Assembly: GCA_047630175.1 (NCBI GenBank)
Contig: JBLHVI010000006.1
Location: 1 to 64,000, forward strand
Length of the DNA: 64,000 nucleotides
Direction: 5' to 3'
Source: UBA4582 sp047630175
GTDB lineage: Bacteria; Pseudomonadota; Gammaproteobacteria; Pseudomonadales; Azotimanducaceae
Both the position numbers and the translations under genes were made by a program. Position 1 is the stretch's first letter, and the number at the start of each line of letters is the position of its first letter. The notes beneath the pieces are model-generated. The model was not told the origin of the DNA. It did no database searches and saw only the letters and a list, made by a program, of their open reading frames with translations. Positions 16,987-25,785 of this stretch are shown here, in pieces.

Positions 16987-17601
16987 TTACTGAATCGGCT
17001 TCTCTGCGACAAACTGTACGACGGCCGAGCGACCGATGTGCCCGGCACCTTCAACAACATCCCGCTCCAACTCAATAGCATGAACAACCGCTAAACCGGC
17101 AAAATCTGCCCGCAGCAGGGGCAGACTCATCAGCATCTCCGGTCGCGACGGCCCGCCAGTTTTGAAGGCCAGCTGCGCGGGCGTATAGGCCTCAAGTATA
17201 ATCCGACCTCCCGGGCGCAGTGCGCGTGCGATGCGTTGATGTAGCGCACGGCGCTCGGCTGTAGGTAAATGGAAAAATATTGAAACGATAAGATCCCATG
17301 TCTCATGACCGAGATCTTCTGTGGTTAGGTCTGCCAGTCTTGTTTTGATCGAGACATCCTGTTGGCTGGCCAGCAACTGCGCTTTTTCCAATCCAACCGT
17401 TGAAGCATCGAGGCTGGTCACGCGATGGCCTAGCCCTGCTAAGAAAACCCCGTTGCGACCTTCGCCATCTGCCAAGCACAAGGTTTCTGCTGGCACTAGG
17501 CCCTGCACAGCCGTCGCCAAAAAATCATTAGGCTCCGTGCCGAACAAATAATCTGTGCCTTGATAACGCTCATCCCATCTGTTGCCGGGCTGGTCTGACA
17601 T
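16987..17601 (-). CDS. Class I SAM-dependent methyltransferase (TehB-like)
   Basis: A 204-residue soluble methyltransferase. It begins WDERYQGTDYLFGTEPNDFL, a pattern common to TehB/thiopurine-type small-molecule methyltransferases. Motif I is modified to LCLADGEGRNGVFLAGLGH (the usual GxGxG is DGEGRNG, as in this subgroup), followed by TSLDAS for adenosine binding. IVSIFFHLPTAERR and LRPGGRIILEAYTP come later. The substrate is unknown; related proteins methylate tellurite or small thiols in some bacteria. It is encoded next to sodB on the same strand, with about 190 bases between them. Confidence 0.82.
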   Translation of the reverse strand: MSDQPGNRWDERYQGTDYLFGTEPNDFLATAVQGLVPAETLCLADGEGRNGVFLAGLGHRVTSLDASTVGLEKAQLLASQQDVSIKTRLADLTTEDLGHETWDLIVSIFFHLPTAERRALHQRIARALRPGGRIILEAYTPAQLAFKTGGPSRPEMLMSLPLLRADFAGLAVVHAIELERDVVEGAGHIGRSAVVQFVAEKPIQ

Positions 17602-17682
17602 GATCGGGGCCTCGCGTTGGGTGAGTTTTCTTTAAATTAAGAATTTGAGGTGTTAGTCGTATCAATCATTGAGGGGCTTAAG

Positions 17683-17750
17683 CAGTGAGCCCCGAAGGGC
17701 CGGGGCTCACTGTTTGTCAAATAGACCTAACGAGGCTAGTTAGCCCCGTT
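17683..17750 (-). terminator. Tandem hairpins downstream of sodB
   Basis: CAGTGAGCCCCG (17683-17694) pairs perfectly with CGGGGCTCACTG (17701-17712) around a six-base loop, a very stable 12-bp stem. A second hairpin AACG-a-GGCT / AGCC-c-CGTT lies at 17729-17750, nearer the sodB stop. Neither is followed by a long T-run on the minus strand. They may jointly end sodB transcription, or mark a structured RNA between sodB and the methyltransferase gene. Confidence 0.55.
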
Positions 17751-17791
17751 ATGCAATCTGAATCTTCGAGCTATCGCTTTAAATTGGCGGT

Positions 17792-18373
17792 TTAACCCAG
17801 TTTTTCAGTGACGAAATCCCAGTTGACTAGTTGCCAGAAAGCTTCTAGATACTTGGGGCGAGCATTGCGATAGTCGACGTAGTAGGCGTGTTCCCAGACG
17901 TCGCAGGTCAAGATAGGCTCGTGGCCAGTTGTGATTGGATTAGCGGCATTGCTGGTGTTGACGATTTCTAAGTCACCCGCCGCATTTTTAACGAGCCAAG
18001 TCCAGCCTGAGCCAAAATTGTTAACCGCAGAATCTGAAAACTTTTGCTTGAATGTGGCAAAGTCGCCAAAGGTCTTGTTAATCGCTTCGGCTAGTTTGCC
18101 CGTTGGCTCACCGCCACCGTTGGGGCTCAAACAGTGCCAGTAGAACGTGTGGTTCCACACTTGTGCACCGTTGTTAAAAATCCCACCGGAAGCCTTTTTG
18201 ATAATATCTTCCAACGTCGCATTTTCAAACTCAGTACCAGGCAGTGCGGCGTTCAACTTGTCGACATAAGTTGCATGGTGCTTGCCGTAATGGAAATCTA
18301 GCGTTTCTTCAGAGATGTGCGGTGCCAATGCATCGCGCGCGTAGGGAAGGTCGGGAAGAGTATGTTGACTCAT
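17792..18373 (-). CDS. sodB: Superoxide dismutase, iron type
   Basis: A 193-residue cytoplasmic Fe superoxide dismutase that converts superoxide to peroxide and oxygen. Metal ligands by family alignment are H28 (FHYGKHHATYV), H75 (VWNHTFYW), D158 and H162 (DVWEHAYYVDY). Q71 in GAQVWNH marks the iron rather than manganese type. The chain opens with the usual LPDLPYARDALAPHIS. It stands alone, with stable hairpins downstream. No clear Fur box or other operator was recognised upstream. Confidence 0.97.
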   Translation of the reverse strand: MSQHTLPDLPYARDALAPHISEETLDFHYGKHHATYVDKLNAALPGTEFENATLEDIIKKASGGIFNNGAQVWNHTFYWHCLSPNGGGEPTGKLAEAINKTFGDFATFKQKFSDSAVNNFGSGWTWLVKNAAGDLEIVNTSNAANPITTGHEPILTCDVWEHAYYVDYRNARPKYLEAFWQLVNWDFVTEKLG

Positions 18374-18743
18374 GAGTAATCGCCTATGTTGGTGTTTGGA
18401 AAGTCTTGATTGCTAGGCGGCTGTCAATTGATTGTGTAACGCACTGACAAAAGGCCTGTGTGGAAGATGCGGGCGAGGCGCCATAAAATCAAGTGCCCTG
18501 CGGGTCTTTGTGCTCGCAAGCAAGTAATAGCAGGGGTTTTGTGCCATTACGAGGCTTTAATTGTCGCGGCGCGGCTATATGGCCGTGGCATTGAGTTTAT
18601 GTTAGCTTTACGTGCTTTAAAGCGTGAGGGCGGACTTCCACGAGGACGCTGCACAAGTATTAATTTGTGCCAATGCGGACCGCTAGCATAGCAACCAATA
18701 ATAATGCCGCGCAGGTTTAAACCTGACGCCAAGAGGGTTGAGT
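18374..18743. other. 370-bp region between sodB and the acyl-CoA dehydrogenase operon
   Basis: This divergent intergenic region must hold promoters for sodB and for the acyl-CoA catabolic operon. A 77-codon frame (18458-18691) has arginine- and cysteine-heavy composition without a family pattern, and I regard it as chance. I see no convincing operator. Confidence 0.5.
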
Positions 18744-19934
18744 ATGGATCTTTCCTATGGGACGCAGTACATCGCTTTTCGTGAAGAGGTGCGCCAGTTT
18801 ATTGCGGTCCATCAGTCAAAGGCGCCATCAGCGTCGGCTATGCGTGGTCCCGAGGGGCTCGCCTGGCAAAAATTGCTCATTGAGCATGGTTACCACTCGC
18901 GCACCATACCTAAGGATTATGGCGGCTATGGTGCCGTGCCTGACATTCTGCAGTCTCGCATCATAGGCGAAGAATTTTCGGCCGCGAAACTTAATACCGG
19001 CTTGGGTGGTCAGGGTATCTCCATGCTAACGCCGGTCTTGCTGGAGATGGGCACGCAAGCACAGAAGCTGCAGTTCATTAAACCCACTATTATGGGCGAG
19101 ATGATCTGGTGCCAGGGTTATTCGGAACCCGGTGCCGGTAGCGATTTGGCGAGTTTAACCACAAAAGCGGAACTCGACGGTGATGAGTGGGTGATCAATG
19201 GCCAGAAGATCTGGACGAGCACGGCCCAATTGGCCGATTGGATCTTCTGTCTCGTCCGCACGGAGCCGGAAGCGCCGAAGCATCAGGGTATTTCTTTTTT
19301 GCTGTTTCGCATGGATTCACCGGGCATTGAGATCAAGCCGCTGGTGGATATGACTGGGGACGCTAACTTCAACGAAGTGTTCTTCACCGATGTACGCGTC
19401 CCCAAAGAGCAGATTGTTGGCCAACGTGGTCAGGGTTGGCAGGTAGCGAACGCGATATTGGGTCACGAGCGTGGATCGCTAGCGCCACCGGGTGTCGCAG
19501 AAAACCGCCTCAACGGGATTGCCGAACTTATGCAGACCGAGACGGTTGGCGGTCAGCGCGTGATGGATAACCCGATATTTCGAGATCGCTTGATGCGGTT
19601 GCAAGGTGAGGTGCTGGCAATGCGCTTCAATGATATGCGACTGCTCTCGGCCAGAATCAACAAAGGCCAAGACGCCGGTCTGGCGGGTATGATCGTCAAG
19701 TTGCAAGGTACCGAGCTGCGCCATGAGCTGGAGGGCTTTGCTATTGATGTGCTGGGCGAGATTGGTCTCGCTTATGAGGACAACCCCTACTTGCGTGGTA
19801 ATGGGTCGTGGCAGTATCAGTATATGTATTATCTGGGTCTGATCATCGGTGGCGGCACCTCCCAGATTCAGAAAAACATCATTGGTGAGCGCGGCTTGGG
19901 TCTGCCGCGGGAACCGAAAGTCGCAGTGGTATAA
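18744..19934 (+). CDS. Acyl-CoA dehydrogenase, larger subunit type
   Basis: A 396-residue FAD-dependent acyl-CoA dehydrogenase. The ATG at 18744 has AAGAGGG (18731-18737) at good spacing; the TTG two codons upstream is less likely. Visible motifs are CQGYSEPGAGSDLASL (FAD/substrate loop), INGQKIWTS, the middle beta-domain GISFLLFRMDSPGI, and the C-terminal GGGTSQIQKNIIGERGLGLPR that contacts FAD. A second, shorter dehydrogenase follows 59 bases downstream. Such unequal pairs form alpha2beta2 enzymes in steroid and long side-chain catabolism (ChsE-type), so a heterotetramer is likely. Chain specificity is unknown. Confidence 0.9.
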   Translation: MDLSYGTQYIAFREEVRQFIAVHQSKAPSASAMRGPEGLAWQKLLIEHGYHSRTIPKDYGGYGAVPDILQSRIIGEEFSAAKLNTGLGGQGISMLTPVLLEMGTQAQKLQFIKPTIMGEMIWCQGYSEPGAGSDLASLTTKAELDGDEWVINGQKIWTSTAQLADWIFCLVRTEPEAPKHQGISFLLFRMDSPGIEIKPLVDMTGDANFNEVFFTDVRVPKEQIVGQRGQGWQVANAILGHERGSLAPPGVAENRLNGIAELMQTETVGGQRVMDNPIFRDRLMRLQGEVLAMRFNDMRLLSARINKGQDAGLAGMIVKLQGTELRHELEGFAIDVLGEIGLAYEDNPYLRGNGSWQYQYMYYLGLIIGGGTSQIQKNIIGERGLGLPREPKVAVV

Positions 19935-19993
19935 AAATCCCTGACACATAAAAATCGCTGAATTATAAGAAGAGATCACACGGAGCGAAAAGA

Positions 19994-21073
19994 ATGGAAT
20001 TTGGCCTGTCTTCTGAACAGATCCTGCTACAAGACACATTGCACCGTTTCCTTGACGCCAAGGCGCCCTTGGCGCATGTGCGTCAATATTGCGCGGGGCA
20101 AACCGATGATGCCGACATTTGGCAAGGCCTTGCGGCGCTAGGCATACCCGGTTTGCTGATACCTGAACATTTAGGGGGGGTAGGTCTCGGTAGCCTTGAT
20201 GCCGTGGTCGTCGCCGAGGCGCTCGGGTACCACGTCACGCCAACGCCGTTCCTATCCTCGGCGGTCATGGCACCCGTCGCCTTGTTGGCCGCTGGCGGGC
20301 AAGAACATTTGTTGGGTGATTTAGCACTGGGTGCGCACCGTGTCGGCATTGCTTTTGGCGAAGCATTGGGCGCACGTGCTGATGCATCAGTTACTGTAGA
20401 CGTGACAGGCACGGGTGTGGTTTTGAACGGCAAAGCTATCTTTGTGCTTGATGCTGACGCTGACAGTTATCTGGTAGCGACAACGCAGCACCATCTATAT
20501 TTGGTAAATGCAAACGCCCAAGGACTTGTCAGGCAAGTTCTAACGACCGTCGATAAGACCCGCACAACCTGTGAGCTGCGGCTGCAGCAGGTACCAGCAA
20601 CGCTCGTCAGCGATGACCCACTGGTATTCAGTAAGGCTCTGGATGCAGGCAGGGTCATGCAGGCCGCTGATACGCTGGGTGCAGCCCAAAGCGCTCTTGA
20701 TCAGGCTGTTGAGTACGCCAAGCAGCGCAAGCAGTTTAATCGGGTCATTGGGTCTTTTCAGGCCGTCAAGCACATGTGCGCGGAGATGGCTGCTCGCCTT
20801 GAACCTTGTCGGTCGTTAGTCTGGTATGCTGGCCACGCTCTCGACCACATGGTCGATGAGTCACCGGTGTTGGCCTGCCACGCGAAAGCGCATCTGGCTG
20901 AGGTGGGTAAGTTTGTCGCCAAGACAGCGACGGAAGTACATGGTGGCATGGGGTTTACTGACCTGGTGGGCTTGCACTATTGGTTCAAGCGTATCGGTGC
21001 CAATCGACAGTTATTAGGTTCGCCAGAATTAGTACGCGAGGACGCTGCGCGTCGACAAGGAATGATCGCTTGA
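19994..21073 (+). CDS. Acyl-CoA dehydrogenase, smaller partner subunit
   Basis: A 359-residue acyl-CoA dehydrogenase family member. It keeps the N-terminal helical domain (FGLSSEQILLQDTLHRFL) and the C-terminal domain (QAVEYAKQRKQFNRVIGSFQAVKHMCAEMA and VHGGMGFTDLVGLHYWFKRI). The middle domain is shortened, and the canonical YTEPGAGSD-like FAD loop is replaced by GIAFGEALGAR. This degenerate form is typical of the non-FAD-binding or half-active partner in heteromeric dehydrogenases. It lies in the same operon as the larger subunit and ends 10 bases before the acyl-CoA ligase gene. The ATG at 19994 follows GGAGCGAAAAGA. Confidence 0.88.
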   Translation: MEFGLSSEQILLQDTLHRFLDAKAPLAHVRQYCAGQTDDADIWQGLAALGIPGLLIPEHLGGVGLGSLDAVVVAEALGYHVTPTPFLSSAVMAPVALLAAGGQEHLLGDLALGAHRVGIAFGEALGARADASVTVDVTGTGVVLNGKAIFVLDADADSYLVATTQHHLYLVNANAQGLVRQVLTTVDKTRTTCELRLQQVPATLVSDDPLVFSKALDAGRVMQAADTLGAAQSALDQAVEYAKQRKQFNRVIGSFQAVKHMCAEMAARLEPCRSLVWYAGHALDHMVDESPVLACHAKAHLAEVGKFVAKTATEVHGGMGFTDLVGLHYWFKRIGANRQLLGSPELVREDAARRQGMIA

Positions 21074-21083
21074 GGATTAATCA

Positions 21084-22775
21084 ATGAATATGATGGTATC
21101 TGTGATGACACGCTTAGAAGCGATTGCACAACTGACGGCTGCTGAGCAGCCTTATGAGCTTGTGCCTGGCAAAATCTGGGGACGTGATTGCCGCGTTTTT
21201 AAGCAGGCGCCGCCGACCTTGCGAGACCTGTTTGAGTCGACGCGCAGTGACGAGACGTATTTAATTTATGAGCAAGAGCGTTACAGCTTTAGCGAATCTT
21301 GGCAGCGCGCCAGCCAGATCGCCACGGTACTGGTGAATGACTGCGGGATTAAAAAGGGCGACCGCGTCGCAATTTCGATGCGAAATTATCCGGAATGGAC
21401 CCTAGCATTCAGCGCTATTACCTCGATCGGTGCCGTGGCGGTTGCGATGAACGCTCTGTGGACGGCAGAAGAAATGCGCTACGGCCTAGAAAACAGTGGC
21501 GCGAAGGTGCTATTCGCCGACCAAGAGCGAGTTGACCGCCTGCTACCGATGATTGACGAGCTGAGTGTCAAGCTGGTGGCCGTGCGACCGCAGCAGGTGT
21601 TGCCTGCTGCAGTAGCCAATCTGGCTGATTTGGTTGGTCAGTATCCCGGCGTTGATATGCCAGCCGCTGAGCTGTCAATGAACGATCCGGCAACAATTTT
21701 GTACACCTCTGGTTCTACCGGATATCCCAAAGGCGCTGTTTCTTGCCACGGCAACATTCTTACCGCGCTAATGTCTTGGGAGTTGGAGGGTCAGATCGCC
21801 ACCACGTTGAGTGGTGTTGCACCCGAAGAAGTGCCTTATCAGGCGGCAACCTTGCTGGCAGTGCCGTTGTTTCACGCCACCGGCCTGCTGGCGGTAATGC
21901 TGATGAGTTATCGCAGCCAGCGCAAGATGATTGGCCTGTATAAATGGGATGTGCAGCAGGCCATGAACCTGATTGAAGCCGAGAAAATTTCCACTTTTGT
22001 AGCGCCTGCGGCCATGACGGGAGATCTGGTCAATGCGTCGAAGACGTCCAGTCGTGATTTAAGCTCCCTGGCGATGGTGGGCGGTGGTGGCGCGCCGCGT
22101 GCGCCGGAACAGGTGAAGCGTATTTCAGAGTCTTTCGGTAAGGCGTTACCGAATACTGGTTGGGGTATGACAGAAACCAACGCGATCGGCACCGGCATCG
22201 GCGGTGAAGACTATTTGGCCCATCCCGGTAGCTCAGGGCGATGCTCGGCAGCCTTAGATATACGCATTGTTAGTGAGTCCGGTGACGTGTTGCCAAGTGG
22301 CACGCCCGGTGAATTGCAGATTCGTGGAGCCTCAGTTATCGAGGGTTATTGGCAGCGTCCCGAGGCCAATGCTGAAACATTTGTTGACGGCTGGTTGCGC
22401 ACTGGTGATGTCGCTTACATCGACGCTGAAGGCTATGTCTACATTGTTGATCGAATCAAGGATCTGGTGATTCGTGGTGGCGAAAATATTGGCTGTGCTG
22501 AGGTCGAGGCTGGTTTGCTAGAACACACGAATATACTTGAGGCTTCAGTCTATGCCGTGCCTGATGAGCGACTTGGTGAGGAGGTAGGAGCAACCTTGTA
22601 TTGCGACAAGACATTGACCGCTGAACATATTACCGAGTTCCTGGCGTCGCGTATTGCGCGTTTTAAGATCCCGCGTTACGTGATATTCAGCGCGGAACCG
22701 CTGCCGCGTATTGCCTCCGGTAAAATCGACAAGCGCCATTTGCGGCAACTGGCAGAGGAATCCTTGGCCCAGTGA
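21084..22775 (+). CDS. Acyl-CoA ligase (AMP-forming, FadD-like)
   Basis: A 563-residue member of the ANL adenylate-forming superfamily. It carries the P-loop TILYTSGSTGYPKG (about 203-216), the adenine/acyl region GWGMTETN, the hinge region GYVYIVDRIKDLVIRGGENI, and the catalytic lysine in LPRIASGKIDK (about 547). It activates a carboxylic acid with ATP and CoA, giving the substrate for the two dehydrogenases upstream. GAGGATTAATCA precedes the ATG at 21084. The chain type (fatty acid, steroid side chain, aromatic) is not readable. The stop codon overlaps the start of the permease gene in a GTGA arrangement. Confidence 0.92.
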   Translation: MNMMVSVMTRLEAIAQLTAAEQPYELVPGKIWGRDCRVFKQAPPTLRDLFESTRSDETYLIYEQERYSFSESWQRASQIATVLVNDCGIKKGDRVAISMRNYPEWTLAFSAITSIGAVAVAMNALWTAEEMRYGLENSGAKVLFADQERVDRLLPMIDELSVKLVAVRPQQVLPAAVANLADLVGQYPGVDMPAAELSMNDPATILYTSGSTGYPKGAVSCHGNILTALMSWELEGQIATTLSGVAPEEVPYQAATLLAVPLFHATGLLAVMLMSYRSQRKMIGLYKWDVQQAMNLIEAEKISTFVAPAAMTGDLVNASKTSSRDLSSLAMVGGGGAPRAPEQVKRISESFGKALPNTGWGMTETNAIGTGIGGEDYLAHPGSSGRCSAALDIRIVSESGDVLPSGTPGELQIRGASVIEGYWQRPEANAETFVDGWLRTGDVAYIDAEGYVYIVDRIKDLVIRGGENIGCAEVEAGLLEHTNILEASVYAVPDERLGEEVGATLYCDKTLTAEHITEFLASRIARFKIPRYVIFSAEPLPRIASGKIDKRHLRQLAEESLAQ

Positions 22776-24082
22776 CAGTGAAAGGTTTCTCTGCAGCGAC
22801 AGCGATGTCGATCGTGGTCGCGAATATGGTGGGCACGGGTATTTTTACGTCGTTGGGTTTTCAGCTACTCGATATCCGCTCGCCCTTTGTTATCACTATG
22901 TTGTGGTTAGTTGGTGGACTCACGGCCTTGTGTGGCGCTTTGAGCTACGCCGAGCTGGCGGCAAGGCTGCCACGTTCGGGCGGTGAATATAATTTTCTGA
23001 CGCGCACCTACCACCCTCTCGCCGGATTTATCTCAGGTTGGATCTCGGTAACGATTGGTTTTGCGGCACCTACCGCGCTGGCGGCAATGACCTTTGCGGC
23101 CTACCTGTCTGCTACGGTAGAAGGTCTCTCACAAACTGCTTGGGCTGTGGGTCTGGTGTTATCGCTGACGTTACTGCATAGCCTATCAAGGGCAGCAAGT
23201 GGCGGCATGCAAAGACTTATGACGGGTCTGAAAGTGGGTCTTATCGTTTTGTTTTGCGCCCTTATCGGGCTGTTTGCCGGTGATCCCCAAACGATTACGC
23301 TCCTGCCGCAAACCGGTGACGGAGCGTTGGTCTTTAGTGGTGCCTTTGCTGTTTCGCTCATCTATGTTAACTACGCCTACACGGGCTGGAACGCGGCAAC
23401 CTACCTTGCCGGCGAAATCGATGAGCCGCAGAAAAACCTGCCACGAGTGCTCATTGGCGGCACGTTAATCGTCATGGTGTTGTACTTGCTGTTGAATTAT
23501 TTTTTCCTGTTGGGCGCCCCCATGGAAGCTATGGTTGGCAAGATCGAAATTGGCTTTGTTGTCGCCGAACATGCGTTTGGCGCCGAGCAAGCCAGCATTA
23601 TGGGTTTTGTGTTGTCGCTCATGCTGATTTCTACTGTCAGTGCCATGACGATGGCAGGACCCAGAGTGTTGCAGGTTATTGGTGAAGACTTTCATGCCTT
23701 TCGCCTCCTCGCTGGGATGCGCAATGGCGTGCCTTTCAGAGCCATTTGGTTTCAGTCGCTACTATCAGTCGCGTTTATCTTATCGGGCAGTTTCGAGTCC
23801 ATTTTGGTGTTTTCTGGTTTTGTTTTAGGTATCAACACACTGTTCGCCGTGCTCGGCGTATTCGTTTTGCGCTATCGAAAAATTGGAGAGGAAAGTAGCT
23901 ATCGGACTTTTGGCTATCCGCTGACGCCAGTTATTTACTTATCGATCACACTATGGACGTTGGCGTATATTCTCGTTAACCGCCCCTTAGAGGGATTGGT
24001 AGGTCTGGGCCTGCTCGGAGTAGGAACCTGTGTCTACTTTATCTCTCAGCGATTTACAGCGCCTGAGCAACCCACTGCTTAA
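22772..24082 (+). CDS. APC-superfamily amino acid/organic cation permease
   Basis: A 436-residue membrane protein with about twelve helices. The first is the broken helix of APC transporters, AMSIVVANMVGTGIF, followed by ALSYAELAARLPRSGGEYNFL, both hallmark APC segments. The GTG start overlaps the acyl-CoA ligase stop by four bases, so the two are translationally coupled. APC permeases normally import amino acids or amines. Its place between an acyl-CoA ligase and a thioesterase is unusual and suggests that the operon's substrate could be an amino-acid-derived or amine-bearing acid. That is inference only. Confidence 0.9.
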   Translation: MTVKGFSAATAMSIVVANMVGTGIFTSLGFQLLDIRSPFVITMLWLVGGLTALCGALSYAELAARLPRSGGEYNFLTRTYHPLAGFISGWISVTIGFAAPTALAAMTFAAYLSATVEGLSQTAWAVGLVLSLTLLHSLSRAASGGMQRLMTGLKVGLIVLFCALIGLFAGDPQTITLLPQTGDGALVFSGAFAVSLIYVNYAYTGWNAATYLAGEIDEPQKNLPRVLIGGTLIVMVLYLLLNYFFLLGAPMEAMVGKIEIGFVVAEHAFGAEQASIMGFVLSLMLISTVSAMTMAGPRVLQVIGEDFHAFRLLAGMRNGVPFRAIWFQSLLSVAFILSGSFESILVFSGFVLGINTLFAVLGVFVLRYRKIGEESSYRTFGYPLTPVIYLSITLWTLAYILVNRPLEGLVGLGLLGVGTCVYFISQRFTAPEQPTA

Positions 24083-24099
24083 AGCCTAGGAGTAAAAGC

Positions 24100-24921
24100 G
24101 TGCACCCCAAGCTGGCAGCACTCGTTCAAAGGCTCGATCTGGAGCGAATCGAAGACAATATTTTTCGCGGTTACCACCCACCGAAAGAGACGGGTCGACT
24201 CTACGGTGGTCAGATTATGGCTCAAGCCTTGATTGCTGCCGGCAGGACCGTACCGGAGGATCGCCCGCCCCATTCATTGCATGGATACTTCCTGCGTCCC
24301 GGCGATCCGAGCGTACCCGTGCTGTTTGAAGTGGAGCGTATTCGAGACGGTCGCTCGTTCAGTACCCGGCGCATCGTCGTTATTCAGCGCGGTAAGGCCA
24401 TTTTTAGTATGGATGTATCTTTCCAGGTGGTGGAAGCCGGGCTGGCGCATCAGGCGGTTATGCCAGATGTCGCTCGTCCTGATGACGCGACGTTGGCACG
24501 GACCAACCAGAATGTTCACTTTCTGACATTTTTAATGGAGTACAAGGCTAAGCTGGCGCGGCAACCTCTGCCGCCAGCGCAGCATCACTGGTTTTGTGCC
24601 AACGGTGATATTCCCTCCAGCGATCCCCTGCTGCATGCTGCTTTGCTAACGTTTCAATCTGACGGTGCGCTGCTGTCAACGTCACGGTTGCCCCATGCAG
24701 ATAAATTTGAGCGTAAAGACATGCAGTCGGCGAGCCTCGATCACGCCATGTGGTTTCATAGTCCTGCAGTTCGGGTTGATCAATGGATACTGTACGCGCT
24801 GGATGCGCCGCGCTCGGCGGCTGCTCGCGGCTACAATCGCGGCATGATGTTCACCGAATCTGGCGAGCTCGTGGCCTCAACGATGCAGGAATCCCTGATG
24901 CGGTTACGCAAGAATCCTTAG
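24100..24921 (+). CDS. tesB: Acyl-CoA thioesterase II
   Basis: A 273-residue double-hotdog thioesterase. The start is GTG 24100 with TAGGAG at 24087-24092. The N-terminal half has EDNIFRGYHPPKETGRLYGGQIMAQAL and SLHGYFLRPGD. The C-terminal half has the catalytic aspartate in SLDHAMWFH, a conserved Arg-Gly segment, and the catalytic Gln in STMQESLMRLR. TesB hydrolyses medium- and long-chain acyl-CoA to free acid and CoA and is thought to release CoA when beta-oxidation is blocked. As the last gene of the acyl-CoA operon it fits this safety-valve role. Length is close to E. coli TesB (286). Confidence 0.93.
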   Translation: MHPKLAALVQRLDLERIEDNIFRGYHPPKETGRLYGGQIMAQALIAAGRTVPEDRPPHSLHGYFLRPGDPSVPVLFEVERIRDGRSFSTRRIVVIQRGKAIFSMDVSFQVVEAGLAHQAVMPDVARPDDATLARTNQNVHFLTFLMEYKAKLARQPLPPAQHHWFCANGDIPSSDPLLHAALLTFQSDGALLSTSRLPHADKFERKDMQSASLDHAMWFHSPAVRVDQWILYALDAPRSAAARGYNRGMMFTESGELVASTMQESLMRLRKNP

Positions 24922-24984
24922 CATGCATGCGCTACACTAGCGTTTTGCCTTCGGGTTGACAGTAATAGGGGTAGAGGTTCATTC

Positions 24985-25770
24985 ATGGGTCGTTTGCGAA
25001 CCGCGTACTTGCGGGAAATGGGTATTGATGTCTGGGTATTGCGAGAAAATGTCGCTGCCGATGGCGTGGCCCTGTCGCGACTGGACGCCCAAGCCCCATC
25101 GGCAAGCAAGCAAGCCATAGCCGCGGCGCCGGAGATTAAGCGCGCTAGTGTGCCAGAGGTCATGCCACCCTCCGGGCGGGCGCTTGCACTACCAACTGAA
25201 TCACCAGCTGTATCAGCAACAGCGCCCTCCCAGAAAACGTCCGCGGTCACCGCTAAAAGTGCGGGCCCCAATGACGGCGGAACACTATCTCAAGTGGTTG
25301 CTGATCCAGAGTTTTTGATGTGTTTGCTGGATTTTGTTCGGGACAAACGCAAACTCAGTTGCCTGTTCTTGTTGCCCTACAGTGCGAAGGGATTGCCGCC
25401 GGCGATGAATCGATTTGCAGCTGATTTGGCGATTGGGTGCTTGGGCGGTCCTTGCGAGCCTCGGCGCACTGATTTGCGCTGGCCGATGGTTAAGTCATCG
25501 CATATTGCTCAGTCGGCAGAGGATGCCAAGCAAGTCGTGATCAGCAAGGTGATGAACTGCGGATCTGATGTGTTGGTATTTGGCCCTGCAGCGCTTGTTT
25601 ATTGCGGCATCGAGTTAGGTCCAACGGCAGACCCGGCTGCAGCCGTCGCGGCTCATGGTAAGCGGTTGTGGCCGCTCAAAGAGGTTGACTATTACTGCCA
25701 TGACGACGCGATTCAGGCTAAAAAATCGCTCTGGAATCACCTGATCGCTATCAGGGCACAGAGCGAGTGA
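24985..25770 (+). CDS. holD: Probable DNA polymerase III psi subunit (cryptic HolD)
   Basis: A 261-residue protein with no obvious database-style motif. The N-terminus RLRTAYLREMGIDVWVLRE matches the spacing of E. coli psi (LQQLGITQWSLRRP), the segment that binds chi. The C-terminus KKSLWNHLIAI resembles the AALWQQICTYE helix. It directly precedes rimI, as holD does in E. coli, and I recall that the Pseudomonas psi protein was found as a cryptic, longer gene in this same place. An Ala/Ser/Pro-rich linker (about 30-95) separates the chi-binding peptide from the folded domain. The partner chi (holC) is encoded at 51.4-51.8 kb. Psi bridges chi to the clamp loader. Confidence 0.68.
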   Translation: MGRLRTAYLREMGIDVWVLRENVAADGVALSRLDAQAPSASKQAIAAAPEIKRASVPEVMPPSGRALALPTESPAVSATAPSQKTSAVTAKSAGPNDGGTLSQVVADPEFLMCLLDFVRDKRKLSCLFLLPYSAKGLPPAMNRFAADLAIGCLGGPCEPRRTDLRWPMVKSSHIAQSAEDAKQVVISKVMNCGSDVLVFGPAALVYCGIELGPTADPAAAVAAHGKRLWPLKEVDYYCHDDAIQAKKSLWNHLIAIRAQSE

Positions 25771-25785
25771 AACGGATGGCGCAAG

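Noticed and set aside
18458..18691. 77-codon frame upstream of the acyl-CoA dehydrogenase operon
   Set aside because: Arg/Cys-heavy, no ribosome site, no motif; more likely promoter region.
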